From: Diphasiastrum complanatum
Taxonomy: Eukaryota > Streptophyta > Lycopodiopsida > Lycopodiales > Lycopodiaceae
Direction: 5' to 3'
Length of the DNA stretch: 64,000 nt
NCBI GenBank assembly: GCA_029204225.1
Contig: CM055100.1
Coordinates: 47,382,516-47,446,515, forward strand
The first letter of the stretch is position 1. The number at the start of each line of letters is the position of its first letter. The notes beneath the pieces were generated by a model. The model saw only the letters and a list, made by a program, of their open reading frames with translations. It was not told the DNA's origin and did not search any database. Position numbers and translations under genes: made by a program. This document shows, piece by piece, positions 1 to 12,570 of this stretch.

Positions 1-1527
1 CAGTTTTTTGGAAACTAGTCAAATTTTGTGTAGCGAGTTGGATTTGATAGCTATCCTCAAAATTTTTGGTCCAGATCTTGTTGTGGGTTGTAGGAACTCT
101 TTTCACACGTGAAGGGCCATACAGCTCCGGTTTTGACTGAGAAATTTCAAAAATTTGTAGAATTTGACTCACATACCCAATTTGAGTGATTTTTGGTGCA
201 AAATCAAGCATTTTCTATAGAGAATCTAATCCTTTGATTAGTTCTTGGATTAGATCAGCCAAGAATTAAATTTGAAGCTTGAATTAGATGCATTAATTGA
301 TTATCTCTGATTTTTTGAGTGCATGTTGAAGTTGAGAGGGATTTTGCTAAAAATCATAGACTAAGGAGTGATATGCAAGGTGAGAGGTTGAAATCCATTG
401 TACCATCACTCTAGATTTGTTCAAGAGTGATAGGGTCAAGTTTAGAAGCATCAATTTGCTAGAAAACATCCTTGGATCTGTCCTCCAAGTGAAACCTTTG
501 AGAGTTTCTAGTGCATATAGAGCACCTATGCAAATCTTTTGTAGAATTTGACATAGATTGGCTTAAATTGAGAGTTCTAGAAAAGAGATTGAGATCCAAG
601 TCACATTGTTCAACCCTACTCAATTTGTTTGAGTGATTGTAAGGCTTGAAAAGAGTCATTAAGGTGTCTATGGCAAACGTGTAAAGAGAGATCCAATTTT
701 CTAAGAGTTCTTTCCTTTGTAGAGGGCAAGATCTAGAAGCTCATTTTGTGCTGTTATTGGTGGAGAGTTTGTCTCTTCCTAGTGATCAAATCTTTCTAAG
801 TGGCATTAGCTCTTTGAAGCACAATATCTTAGTGAGAAAAATCACAACTTTTGATTTTGAATTTCATATCAAGTCTTAAAAAGTAGAGTAATTGGTGGAA
901 TCCAATAGGAGTGATTGAATTCAATTTGTTGAGCAAAGATTGACATAGTATGTATGAAACTCAAATTAGTTCTATTCAACTTTCTTTGTGAGAGTATGAG
1001 GGTCAATTTGTGATCTCATTTGATGTCTAGAATGAGGATGAGTCCATATTTGAGTATTCATGCATGGTTGAGATCTTTGTGAATCTCTAGTTGTCTAATT
1101 TTAAAGCTTTGTGAAAATTGGTGGTATAGTTTGTTTTCAAATCAAATCAATTTCATTCTAAATCTCAAGAGTGAGATTATTTGGGTCAAGAGTGAGTCCA
1201 AAAAAAGTGATTAAGTTTGATTTTCATGTGTTTGAAACAAAACCCATCTTTTGTTCAAGAATCTCAAGTGTTGAGAGAACTAGTCAAGTGAAAAGGAAAA
1301 TCTAGGTGTCAAATCTTTTTCATATCCATTTCAACTTTCAAAAGAAAGAGTCATTGGTACTTGATGAGTCCAATAGGAGATTGGATCTGATTTCTTTAGT
1401 GATTTGATTCAAAGATTGTGTGCTTTTGTCTTAGTGATCAAAGCAAAGTTTCCAAGTGACTAGTCATTACTGTGAAGATTGATTCTTAGGTTTGTGAGCT
1501 AGATCTTTTGTAGATCATTCTAGATTA
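1..1527. other. AT-rich sequence, probably internal part of a copia-type element
   Basis: No convincing reading frame is visible here. The stretch lies upstream of a gag-like frame and shares the style of the copia LTR at 4088-4750, including an ACACGTG word near 105. It may be the 5' untranslated or LTR-proximal part of the same element, but no PBS or LTR boundary can be placed. Confidence 0.3.
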
Positions 1528-2694
1528 TTGAAGATGTTCAAATCTAGTCTCTTGAAAGTCACAAATTACATTTGTAGAATCATATCACAGGTTTTTATTC
1601 ACATGACATCAATAGGTGGCATCCTATTGAAGGAAAGAAAGGATCCTAAGTGCAACCTTTGTGGCAAGGGAGGATATATTTTCTCAAGATGCTACAAAAA
1701 GAAGACCAATCCATCCGAGGAGAACCAAGGCAAGGGGGCCGAGGTGAAGGATGGAGCTTCAAGTTTAAAATGCAAATACAAGAAGGACAAGTCCAAGGAA
1801 AGGTGTTTCCTTTGTGGAAAGGTGAATGAGGCTTGGAGTCTCACAAGGACTTGCAAGATTTGTCTTCAAGAGTCCATCACAACACATGTCAAATCTTTTG
1901 AAATTTTTCATTTGGAAGTGCATTGTTTGGTTCAAGATGCAAAGATAGATGTCACTTTCATAAAAGTAACTTGGATTTATTTTATGTCCTTGGAAAGTAT
2001 TTTGCTTGGAAATTTAGATAAGTTCAGACTTATTGTTATGATCCAAGAGATATCAATCAAGAATAAGGAGCATCAATCACAAAATGAAAATAGTTTCATT
2101 TATGCTCTCATGTCAACTTATGAAGATCTATTTTCCTTTGAAGGGATTTTTGTATCTCAAAGGTGGCTTAAGGCAATGCTAGTTGAGTGTGATGCCTTAG
2201 AAGATAGCAAAATATGTTTTCCTTGTAAGCTTACATTAGTTATGAAGTCAAGGAAATGGAAATATCTTCATAATGTAGGATCTTTTGGTTTCAATAAGAT
2301 CATGAATGATGTGTTCATTCATAAAGATGAAAATTATATGTTTTCAATCCTAAAGGCAAGTTGTAAACTTCTTATGAGAATAAGTGAAGCATCCAAAGTG
2401 GACACTTATATCCATAAGCAAGTAGTTAGCCTTATTGAGATGGAGATACCTTTTGATTTCAATATTGGAAAAATCATGCCAAGTTGTGGTGATTTTTGGA
2501 CTTATGTTTCTAGCATAAGTAATCTTGATAATCATAGGAAGTGCATATTGAATGGTCATACTTGTTGTGATCATTATGAGACATGGAGGTCTCGGATTTC
2601 CATCAAGAAGGAGCATCATGAAGAGGATCTTAAGGAGTCATTCAAGGTTCAAATGTGTCAAGGATTGAGGAGGAGAGACCTTCTCAAGTTGTGA
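1528..2694 (+). CDS. Ty1/copia gag-like polyprotein fragment
   Basis: This is an open frame of 388 codons. Around residues 42-55 it carries CNLCGKGGYIFSRC, a CCHC zinc-knuckle spacing with the histidine replaced by tyrosine. A second CxxC knuckle (CFLCGK) lies about 45 residues later, after a Lys/Glu-rich linker. Two knuckles separated by a charged linker are typical of plant copia gag proteins that package element RNA. The rest of the frame is not recognisable, the start methionine is arbitrary, and the knuckles have lost key residues. It is most likely a decayed gag belonging with the copia RNase H at 3.4-4.1 kb. An alternative is a second, non-autonomous copia relative. Retroelement origin is fairly sure; the exact boundaries are not. 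Confidence 0.55.
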   Translation: MKMFKSSLLKVTNYICRIISQVFIHMTSIGGILLKERKDPKCNLCGKGGYIFSRCYKKKTNPSEENQGKGAEVKDGASSLKCKYKKDKSKERCFLCGKVNEAWSLTRTCKICLQESITTHVKSFEIFHLEVHCLVQDAKIDVTFIKVTWIYFMSLESILLGNLDKFRLIVMIQEISIKNKEHQSQNENSFIYALMSTYEDLFSFEGIFVSQRWLKAMLVECDALEDSKICFPCKLTLVMKSRKWKYLHNVGSFGFNKIMNDVFIHKDENYMFSILKASCKLLMRISEASKVDTYIHKQVVSLIEMEIPFDFNIGKIMPSCGDFWTYVSSISNLDNHRKCILNGHTCCDHYETWRSRISIKKEHHEEDLKESFKVQMCQGLRRRDLLKL

Positions 2695-3025
2695 TTTCAA
2701 AAAGAAACTCAAGAAACATGGCTGAACCCATGTGGCTCAAATTTCAAGGGAAAGAGGAGCATATCTCATGTGAAGGAACAAGCCTCAAGGTCAAGCATCT
2801 ACATGAAAATTGGAAGCAATCGATTTTGGAGGTGCTAGGATGGTGCAAAACTCTCAAGCTCATCAAAGATGTCAACATCAAAGAAGCACTATCATGGATA
2901 TGGTGATTTCAGATCAACATCAAGCTCATTGGCTGATCTTCACACCAACAAAGACCAATTCAGCCCATGGAGTCAAGTTCAAGATCATCATGTTTTCCAT
3001 CAAGCTAGATCTACCAAGCTAGATT

Positions 3026-3413
3026 TTTGAGGAGGAGTGTGAAAAATGCAAAAATAAGTTTGGTAGAGGCCAAAAATCTTGTATATAGATAAACACACAT
3101 GTGTGCAGCCTGTTCCCACGTGTGAAAATAGTGTACTTATCATGTACCATAATCATATAGGTTGTACATATGATTTAATTCAAGTTCTAGTGGCTAAAAA
3201 GGCCGAAAACTAGTTTTCTAGATATATGACACATGGCATCAATCTATTGATTGCATGAGCCAAATATTTTGGTTAGGTGTCATATCCCATGTGTAGAGGA
3301 CAGCTCACACGTGTGGAATAAGCTGAAGTAGGCGAATTTTGAATTCTAGAAGATTTCCAAGTAGATCTCCATATAGAAGGAAAATGGACCAAAAGTGTTC
3401 AAAATAGAAGGTT
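3026..3413 (+). repeat. possible LTR of a second copia relative (PPT-like start)
   Basis: The sequence TTGAGGAGGAGTGTGAAAAA begins near 3027. It resembles the PPT/LTR junction at 4078-4092, where the same purine run is followed by TGT. The following 370 bp contain several CACACGTGTG-like words and a TATATAG word, as the downstream LTR does. No matching partner LTR or target-site duplication is visible, so this is a tentative LTR remnant that separates the gag-like frame from the RNase H. Confidence 0.35.
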
Positions 3414-4080
3414 TTGTCCAAGTGTCAGTTTTGCATGATGAATCATCATATGACAAAGCACCTTCACACATGTGGGATCAGAGGGATGATCAGTACCACG
3501 AGCTCCCACTTATTGTTATATGATGGATCTAATCTAGCCTTAAGGGCATATTCGGATGCTGATTTTGTAGGTGATAAGGTGGATAGGAGGTCCACAAGTG
3601 CTTTTGTTACCTTTCTTTGCGATGGCATAGTGTCTTGGCTTTCCAAAAAGCAAGATACTATCTTTCTATCTTCAACCGAATCTTTCCAAAAAGCAAGATA
3701 CTATCTCTCTATCTTCAACCGAATCGGAATACAAGGCACTAACATCCACAACAAAGGAGATTCTATGGTTGAAGAGGCTTTTAGTGGAATTACAAGTCAT
3801 GGAGGCCGAGGAGCAGCCAACAATATTTTGTGACAACCAATCACGCCAAGCATTAGCAACCAATCCCACATTCCATGCAAGGAGCAAGCACATAGAGATT
3901 GCTCACCATTTTGTGAGGGAAAAGGTTCAAGCAAAGGAGATCAAGCTACATCATGTGTCTTCTTCAGATTGCCTTGCTGATCTAGTCACTAAAGCCTTGC
4001 CAAAGGCTTCATTTATCAAGTTAAGATCAGCCTTAGGTGTTGTAGATAGATGTACTATAGTTGTATCATGTAAAAATTGA
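3414..4080 (+). pseudogene. Ty1/copia reverse transcriptase C-terminus / RNase H, frameshifted
   Basis: Two overlapping frames together give the copia RNase H domain. The first (3414-3700) contains the YSDADFVGD motif with catalytic Asp and the block VSWLSKKQDT. The second (3769-4077) contains FCDNQSR, the block HIEIAHHFVRE and the C-terminal LADLVTKALP signature typical of plant copia pol ends. The enzyme would remove RNA from RNA:DNA hybrids during element replication. The frame is broken by a 43 bp tandem duplication at 3640-3725, so no functional product is expected. The stop at 4078-4080 lies just before the polypurine tract, as expected for an intact copia 3' end. The upstream RT, integrase and protease are missing. 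Confidence 0.85.
3640..3725 (+). repeat. 43 bp tandem duplication inside RNase H
   Basis: Copies at 3640-3682 and 3683-3725 differ at one position. Each starts TTTCCAAAAAGCAAGATAC and ends TTCAACCGAATC. Because 43 is not a multiple of three, the duplication shifts the RNase H frame. The near-identity of the copies indicates a recent event. Confidence 0.95.
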
Positions 4081-4087
4081 GGAGGAG
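4078..4087 (+). other. polypurine tract of copia element
   Basis: The purine run TTGAGGAGGAG lies directly after the RNase H stop codon and directly before TGTTAGAA. This is the expected position for the plus-strand DNA synthesis primer next to a 3' LTR. Confidence 0.75.
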
Positions 4088-4750
4088 TGTTAGAATTTAG
4101 CAATTTTCACATGGTTTTTGATGAATATTAGACATCTATGTGGATCCACACGTGTGAGGACCTATCCACACGTGTGAAATGACACTTTTAATATTCAGAT
4201 CTATTTTGATTAGCTTTCATTTAAGTCTAATATGACATCTCCTAAATTATAGGATTAGATCCTAGATTGTAGGAATCTAGAAGGTCAACACAAACCACCA
4301 ATGGATGATGTGGCAAACTTGATAGATCTTATCCAAAGTGGATATGGATAAGTATAGCTGTCCTACACGTGCTGGATGTAGCTTAGAGAGATATTATGGT
4401 GAATTTGTACTTGATCCATGATGGATCCATTATTGAGCTAATGATGAGAAATCTTGGTTTGTGAAGCTATCATTGTGTTTTGACTCTCTTAAGCACTTTA
4501 TTTATGGATGAATGCTTTGTAAATGATAAGTGAACTATTTCTCTGTTATCAGGCCGTACAGTAGCTATACTTCACACGTGTGAAGCCGTGGATCATCTTT
4601 TTTTATTGTTCTTGCTTGGAAACACAAAGATTGTCAAGTAGAAGCTAGATTTGGAAGCTAGTCTTGATATAGATCAAGATCCCAAGCTACCAATCACTCT
4701 TTGTGATCATTTGTAGATCAATTTCGGTCCATAAACTCTGAAATTTGACA
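4088..4750 (+). repeat. 3' LTR of copia element
   Basis: The LTR begins TGTTAGAA after the PPT and ends TTGACA, giving TG...CA ends and a length of about 663 bp. The sequence from 4751 on aligns with the non-coding LTR element at 60150, which independently confirms the right boundary. It carries several ACACGTG(T) palindromes, near 4147, 4172, 4366 and 4571, which are G-box-type bZIP/bHLH sites. The 5' LTR lies outside the window or is lost. Confidence 0.75.
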
Positions 4751-7450
4751 TCAGATTCCACTTCTAACATCACAATTGACATCCAAAACTGTGGATAACT
4801 CAATGGTTACAAAGATATCAGTTACGAAATCAAATGAATGAATTCTACCCAGGAAATTAATAACCAGTATTAAGCAATTATTTATAGGGATTACCGAAAT
4901 CCTAACTGCGAAATACATTTTTCGATCACACTTACTACCTCTGATGTCCACTCTTCTTCCCTCCTTAGAATTTTCAATTCCCTGAAAATCTATTTCAGTT
5001 AAGGTACCAAGAAGACGTAATGACATTAGTAAATGTTTAAAAATTAATTACTGTAGGAAAAAGTCCAAAACAATTTCATTTCTTTCCTATACTTGGGCTG
5101 GATATCCGATATATCAAAAATCATTTACTAGTACGTGAAACAATACTAGTCTGATCTTTTGAATATAATTAACCATAGGATTTTACTGGAAATGAAATTA
5201 GTTATGTTATTCCTATTATTACAAATTTTTCAGTAAAATTGGACTGTTTTTCTTTTTATTGACTGGTTTGGCATTACTCCGTTAATATTTGCAAAACCTA
5301 TCCAAACACAGAATATGAAATGACATGAATGGAATTCCACAAATAGGATTTCAGTAATCCTGGAACCATACTCTGTCAGTTTTACTGTCTAGATAAAAAA
5401 ATACTATTGCCACTCATTCAATCTGGTCATTTCATATTGTTTGATGATTTTAATTCAAATTTAAGGAGTATCTTGCACAAACGTTCACTTGACTGATTTC
5501 TAGCGATCAACATCGATTAGAAAACTATCAAACAAGTAACTGATTTCAAATTCTAACGAAAATGAAATTAAACAAAAAAGAAAAAATTTCAAATTTTAAC
5601 TTTCAATCTGGGAGTTTTCAACTCCAAAAGTTAAAAAAATGACAGTACAGTAAAAACTGTCGGCAATTTCATTGCGGTTCCTTCTATCAATTTTAACTTA
5701 TCTATCACCAAAAAATAATTTAGACTTAGTGAAAACACTGTGATCAATTTTGATTGATGAACTCAGTTTGATCAATTCACTAATCTAAGCCAATTCCATA
5801 GATAACGAAAAAATGACCGAAATTTTGATTTTTTTCGGAAACTCAATTTTTGCTTTATTTTACGTAATTCGAAAATTCTGACGAAAATACTATTAGAACA
5901 AAAGGCAATCGAAATCGAAAAAATCGAAACGCAGTCCGATTCCTAATGTTACTAACCCAATGTCAAACTGGCATGCAAAGCACACATCAGTTACAAACGT
6001 CATTACGAAATTTTTTACGTAAACTTCAGTTTTACGAAATTTGTCAGCCATTAACATGATTTGTGACCCAACTGTCAGAGCACATGCGTATGACCACTCA
6101 AATCGATTGTAAATCCCTCATGCATGTCAGAATCACTCTGAGAATCAGCATGCAACTAATCCATGCAAGCACAGTACTACAAATTAGGGAAATGACTGGC
6201 ATGCCATCAAATCAATTTCAAATTTTGCCAATTTTAATCACAAAACTGCAAAACTTCAGATGATCATAACTTTGGCTACAGGACACCAAATTGGGTTTTA
6301 TAAAGCTCAGTACAGAGGGAGACAAGTGAACAAGATGCTTGCCACATCAGCTTACCACCTAGGCTTCACACGTGCGAGATCAGAGTGTCATAAAAACTGT
6401 AGTAGGACGCATTTCCACAAGACAAAATCATGCAAAAATGTGCAAACACCCATCCTAGCCCAAAATTGATGCTACCAACAGTCTTAAAAAATCAATTAGA
6501 TTTCCATGAAGCATTCATACTGATCCTAAGATGCAATATAGGTTGAGAACGAAGATTTCTTGATTTGTAGAAGTCAAAATAGCTTCAAACTTGATGGAGA
6601 TGGTGCATAAGCCACCGACCATCATTTTACAGGTCTGATAGCTTGCTGGGAAGGTAAAAGAAAATGCTAATCATGTTGTTATTAATTCCAGAATGATCTC
6701 CTTATGGATTTGGAGAAATCCACCTCCCAAGAATCACCAAAAATGGTCATTTTTTGAACTTTTTTGACTTCCTACAAGTTCAATTGCTGGAATTCTTGGT
6801 TCTAACTTCAGGGAAAGCAAAAGACTTTGGTTCACCTACTTACAAGCTCTACATGGTGTTTTACAGCCACCTACTATCCAACTTTATGAAAAAACAAACA
6901 AAAATGATGATTTTTGGCTATTTTTTGGTTTTTTCATTATAATAAAGTGGAAATTCATGACATACAACTCTTTTTCCAACACATGCAAACCAATCTACAG
7001 AATTACAACCATCTAATTGATCTAATCTTGCTGGATTTTGGTTCTTACTATCTATTTTGTGCCAGAAAGCATGAAAAACCAAGCAATTTTGACCAAAACA
7101 TAGTCTAGAATCATAAATCATTGGAGAGAACCGACATGCATCATTAATTTCATCATTAATGAATTCTAAAACGAAAGTACACTTGCTGGAAAATTTAGAT
7201 CTACCAAAAATTTGATCTACACAAGAAAAAGCTCCAAAAAAGCATCACAAATTGGCCTTCAAGGACAATTCTCCATAAAACCACAAAGAGTCCCAAGAGT
7301 AATGGATCTTAGCAACATGCAAATTGAAATCGAGATAGTACACCCACTTGCAACCTTGCTATCCACCTTAGAAGAGAATTCCCATGGATCCAATCCGAAA
7401 TTTTGATGCAAGGTAGCCCTTCTCCATGTTCTCCAATCTTCGTAAACCTT

Positions 7451-7463
7451 GCTCTGCTACCAA
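7451..7463 (-). other. primer-binding site, degenerate
   Basis: On the minus strand this reads TTGGTAGCAGAGC, a variant of the initiator-Met tRNA primer site TGGTATCAGAGC. It sits exactly next to the diverged LTR, like the PBS at 62931-62944. Confidence 0.6.
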
Positions 7464-7895
7464 TAAAAGGGAAGCTCCCAAAGATCCTGCTTACAAGACA
7501 AAACACAATGGAAAACACACTATGGAGCAACCACCCAACCAAGTAGAAGCAACCAATCAACTCTAGAAGCTTCACCCCCAAGCCAAGGAATAAGAAGCAT
7601 GAAGGTAGAGTGAAACCCTGGCAATGAATCAATGATCATAATGAGGAGTAGGGGGAGTTTGGACCCAATATATAGAGCCAAAAGCAACTTGGGCACATAG
7701 CCATGCATAGCCCTAAGCTCCCTATACATAGATTCACCTAGAATAGAGTCCTAAGCATGGACCACCTATTCATAGAATTGCTATTCATAACTCAACACAT
7801 GCATACATTGTCTCATACCTTGTCTAAACTCCATTTAGTGTGTTTTGGGCCTCACAAGGATATGTCACATCCAGTATGACGTGGCATAACTAACA
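7464..7895 (-). repeat. diverged LTR (minus orientation)
   Basis: It matches the LTRs at 56465 and 62945 in arrangement and short words, including an ACTATGGAGC-like word, CCGCCCAACCAA-like and AGCTTCACCCCCAAGCCAAG-like blocks, a TATATAGAG word, and a right end GGCATAACTAACA matching GGCCATAACA. The leading TG has decayed to TA. It represents the 5' LTR of the older copy. Confidence 0.6.
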
Positions 7896-7964
7896 GCTTG
7901 ATTTACTGGAGTACCGTGTATCCAAGACTAGGAGTATACTGAATCCTACTGACTAGCCATGGAC

Positions 7965-9786
<1,822 letters not shown>

Positions 9787-9800
9787 GGCTCTGATACCAA
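9787..9800 (-). other. primer-binding site of a minus-strand LTR retroelement
   Basis: On the minus strand this reads TTGGTATCAGAGCC, a full match to the initiator-Met tRNA primer site. The adjoining sequence from about 9802 starts TGTTATGAAC and should be the end of an LTR running rightward. The other LTR edge and partner LTR were not found. Confidence 0.6.
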
Positions 9801-9801
9801 A

Positions 9802-10887
9802 TGTTATGAACTTCCATTGTTGAAACTAACCAAAGTAAGATAAACTACACAATTAGGTGACGAACGCTTTTGTTACCGCCCATCCATAGAGATACTACCA
9901 TCTTCTTCACGTGCATTGAAACCATAGAACACCATCAAGCACTTTCAAGTCTCCGATGATTCCCCATACCATGGCATCCTACCTTCAACCCTCATATACT
10001 TGCATCTTGAGGCTAAGATATTGTCTTGGCCTAGCCACGTGATAAGTGCTCTCCATTCTCAAGATAAAAATGAATGCCAATTTGCTGGAGATCTAACTCC
10101 ATATACATAATATAGGTGGGTTCACCTTCGCCAACACGGTCATGTCCAAACCATTGGCACACATTAGTTGCGTGGACTACCGTAGGTCAATAGACAAGGG
10201 CTGGCCCGTACTAATGAAAGATTAGCACATGGATGATCTATAATTCCAAACCGACATTCGGTCTCATGTAACGAGATCGTCACCTCAAGTAAGTTGTTCC
10301 ATGCCCTTATGGATAAACTTATCTCTAGTTGCCATCATGTGGCACAGGTGACACAGACCCCTTGTGACGAGGGACAAGTGAAAGCGGTTTTTTGGAAATG
10401 GGACATTGCCTGGCATGCCGAGTTGTCGCCTGGCATGCCGAGTTGCCAAGAGCACCTTAAGAAAATTGGACTATGGCATGATAGGATTTCAAATTGACCA
10501 ACTAGCTTGTTGCTCTCCATTTGAATGCTACCAACCAGGTGTGTGAGAAACCAAAGTCTGTCATCTCTGTTGCCAAGGCTTAAAAAATGGGTGGTCAGAG
10601 ACAGACAAAGGCAAATGGAAATTTGCCACTAGTGAGAATACATCCTTAGACTTTTGTATGATTTTTGCTCATGAAACATCCAGGATTCCAATTTGTCCAT
10701 CAAAACAAGAGATTGTGTTGCACAACAGATCCATAGCTATGCTTGCCCTAGAAATCTAAAAAATATAGATCTAGATCTTGTATGAGTGTCTTGATGTTTG
10801 CTTCTATATGATCTCTTAAAAGTGAATTTAGGTGCTCTTTCTTCCTTCAAAATGCATAATGAACACTATAGTAACCATAGAATTAAT
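9802..10887. other. probable LTR remnant then intergenic DNA
   Basis: The first few hundred bases should be the LTR belonging to the PBS at 9787-9800. Short frames near 10294-10520 have no recognisable family. A short direct repeat, CCTGGCATGCCGAGTTG, occurs twice at 10411-10445. Confidence 0.3.
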
Positions 10888-11274
10888 GAACCGTTATCGG
10901 TTCACCACGGTTTTGAGAACCGTACGGTTCTTAAATTTCTTTGCCCAAAACCATGGTGAACCGTATTGATTAATTAATCAAATTTTTTTTAGTTTCCCCC
11001 CCAAAAAGAACCCAAAAATATGCAAAAAAAGGGCCAAAAAAAATCTGTGAATTCTGTGAAATCTGTCAATCATCATCTGTGAAATCATCTATATCATTTG
11101 TCAAATTATTCAAATCATTTGTGAAATCATCTGTACATCATGTGAAATCTGTCTAATTTGTATCATCTGTGAAATCTGTGAATTTGGTAATTAAGTAATC
11201 AATTAATTAATTAATTAATTAGAGGAACCGTACTACCGTACGGTTCCTTCCACGGTTCCCAAGACCCACGGTTC
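10888..11274. mobile_element. MITE-like palindromic repeat upstream of MIC10
   Basis: Both ends are built from AACCGT/ACGGTT words in inverted orientation. The left end begins GAACCGTTATCGG and contains the perfect 14 bp palindrome GAACCGTACGGTTC at 10917-10930. The right end contains CCGTACGGTTCC and finishes CCACGGTTCTC. The centre is AT-rich with repeated TCTGTGAAATC units and a TTAATTAATTAATTAA run. It has no coding capacity. The target-site duplication is not clear, so class assignment is tentative. It ends about 90 bp before the GA-rich leader of MIC10. Confidence 0.55.
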
Positions 11275-11360
11275 TCGGAACATAACACACACACACACCT
11301 CTTTGGGAAAATAAACCCATAAAACACCCTTTTAACGGGTCCCAAAGAAACAGTCCAGAA

Positions 11361-11361
11361 G

Positions 11362-11399
<38 letters not shown>

Positions 11400-11416
11400 G
11401 CGAGCGAGAGAGAGAG
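11361..11416 (+). promoter_or_regulatory. GA-rich leader of MIC10
   Basis: A (GA)n/(GAGC)n tract lies immediately before the MIC10 start codon. GA or CT repeats in plant promoters and leaders can bind GAGA-binding (BBR/BPC) proteins; whether this one does is inference. No clear TATA box is seen upstream. Confidence 0.5.
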
Positions 11417-11710
11417 ATGGCTTCCGAGAGCAGTAATGGGGCGGAGAAAGGGAGAGAATCAAGCATATTGGAGCAGGAGCGGCAGAAATGGGATGCCTGT
11501 TATGATCTCGCCATCCGCAGGTTCGTTTACTCATCAGCAGTAGGATCGTTCGCAGGCCTTCTCTTGTTTCGCAGCCCCGTCACACGTTGGTCGACCATAG
11601 CGTTTGCTGCCGGCATGGGATTAGGTTCTGCATACACTGATTGCTCTCACATCCTTCAAGGACCAATTTCAAACCTAACGGATGCTTCCAAAACTTCGGC
11701 TTCATCCTAG
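11417..11710 (+). CDS. MIC10: MICOS complex subunit MIC10 (DUF543 family)
   Basis: This is a 97-residue protein. MIC10 is a small hairpin membrane protein that bends the inner mitochondrial membrane at crista junctions as part of MICOS. The family signature is visible: KWDACYDLAIRRFVYSS around residues 23-40, a first glycine-containing hydrophobic segment (GSFAGLLLF), the loop RSPVTRW, then a second segment AFAAGMGLGSAYTDC with the conserved glycine ladder. The length matches plant homologues. The start is chosen because the first ATG follows the GA-rich leader and begins MASES, a usual plant start context. The frame is complete and has no intron. Lack of introns could be normal or could mark a retrocopy; no poly-A tract is seen downstream. 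It is the only complete host frame in the window and is probably functional. Confidence 0.88.
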   Translation: MASESSNGAEKGRESSILEQERQKWDACYDLAIRRFVYSSAVGSFAGLLLFRSPVTRWSTIAFAAGMGLGSAYTDCSHILQGPISNLTDASKTSASS

Positions 11711-12346
11711 GATCGGGCAAGTTCTGTTTTAGGGTTTTGAAGTTTCTGCCGGATAATAATGCAGCATTTTGCAAGGATTATAACTCTAGGGTTTGTTTGA
11801 GGCAATGTAACTTTTTGTTATGGAGTAGCATCGTGTTATCAACTCATACGATATGATGTTTACATCAGTAACTAAAGCTTTGTTGTAGTCTAAGATTATT
11901 AAAGGCCTTTCATTTGTGTTTAGTTCGTCTTGAGCTGCTACAAAAATCATTGTTGTACTCTAGGAATCCCATACCAATCGTTGCAAATTAGATGCTGTTA
12001 GTATAGGAACACCAACTTATGATCATTATAAATACAGTAAGGTTATGTTTAAACATTTTGCTATTCTATTTGTCAATTGCTCCTGCCAATTCTTGGCCTT
12101 TTGTGTTATGTGTCAGATGCTCTAATTTTCTGCATTCCAGTCTCTTGTGGTTCTAAGAGCTTCAAATTTATGCTATGATTTTTGGTTTGATAGGCAGGTA
12201 CTCTAATAGTGCCACATGATACATGTTTGAATCAGAAAAGTGAGTGTTTGCACAAATATAGAAGGATTTACTCTACATATTCCGGAAAGGGTTTTTAATG
12301 TCTTGCATCATATTCAGGAGAGTTGTTCTGGGTTTTCTAGATGGTT

Positions 12347-12570
12347 CTACCTAGCAAGTATGTTGTCATCACAAGAAAAATGACAAAATGGCCTTAGAGG
12401 GATTCAAAACAAGAAGCCTTATCCCTAATTGTCGAGCTTGACATTTTCTAACTCTGATTTTCTGCCACCTAGCAAGAATCTTGACAACACAAGCAGAATG
12501 TTGAAATGGCCTTAGAGGTTTTTAAGACAAGAAGCTCATCTCAAAGCCTCAAGTGTGATCTTTTCTAACA
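12347..12570 (+). repeat. diverged tandem duplication, about 118 bp unit
   Basis: Copies start at 12347 and 12465. They share CCTAGCAAG, AAATGGCCTTAGAGG, AGACAAGAAGC-like and TTTTCTAAC blocks in the same order. Clear divergence indicates age. Confidence 0.75.

Larger units (their letters stand above)
4751..7895 (-). mobile_element. degenerate copy of the non-coding LTR element also present at 56465-63421
   Basis: From 4751 the sequence aligns with 60150-61130 in the same orientation, with shared runs such as CTAACATCACAATTGACATCC at both places. The copy ends on the right with a PBS-like site (7451-7463) and a diverged LTR (7464-7895). No gag or pol frame is visible, matching the younger copy. 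The left part is cut off by the copia LTR, so the copia element probably inserted into it; TCAGA at 4751-4755 could be one half of the duplication. Short frames in the interval have no recognisable similarity. Confidence 0.7.

Noticed and set aside
2350-2619. Minus-strand frame overlapping the gag-like frame
   Set aside because: It is the complementary shadow of the plus-strand frame and has no motif.
11211-11774. Minus-strand frames across the MIC10 gene and a plus-strand frame at 11641-11856
   Set aside because: They overlap the clearly conserved MIC10 frame and lack family signatures.
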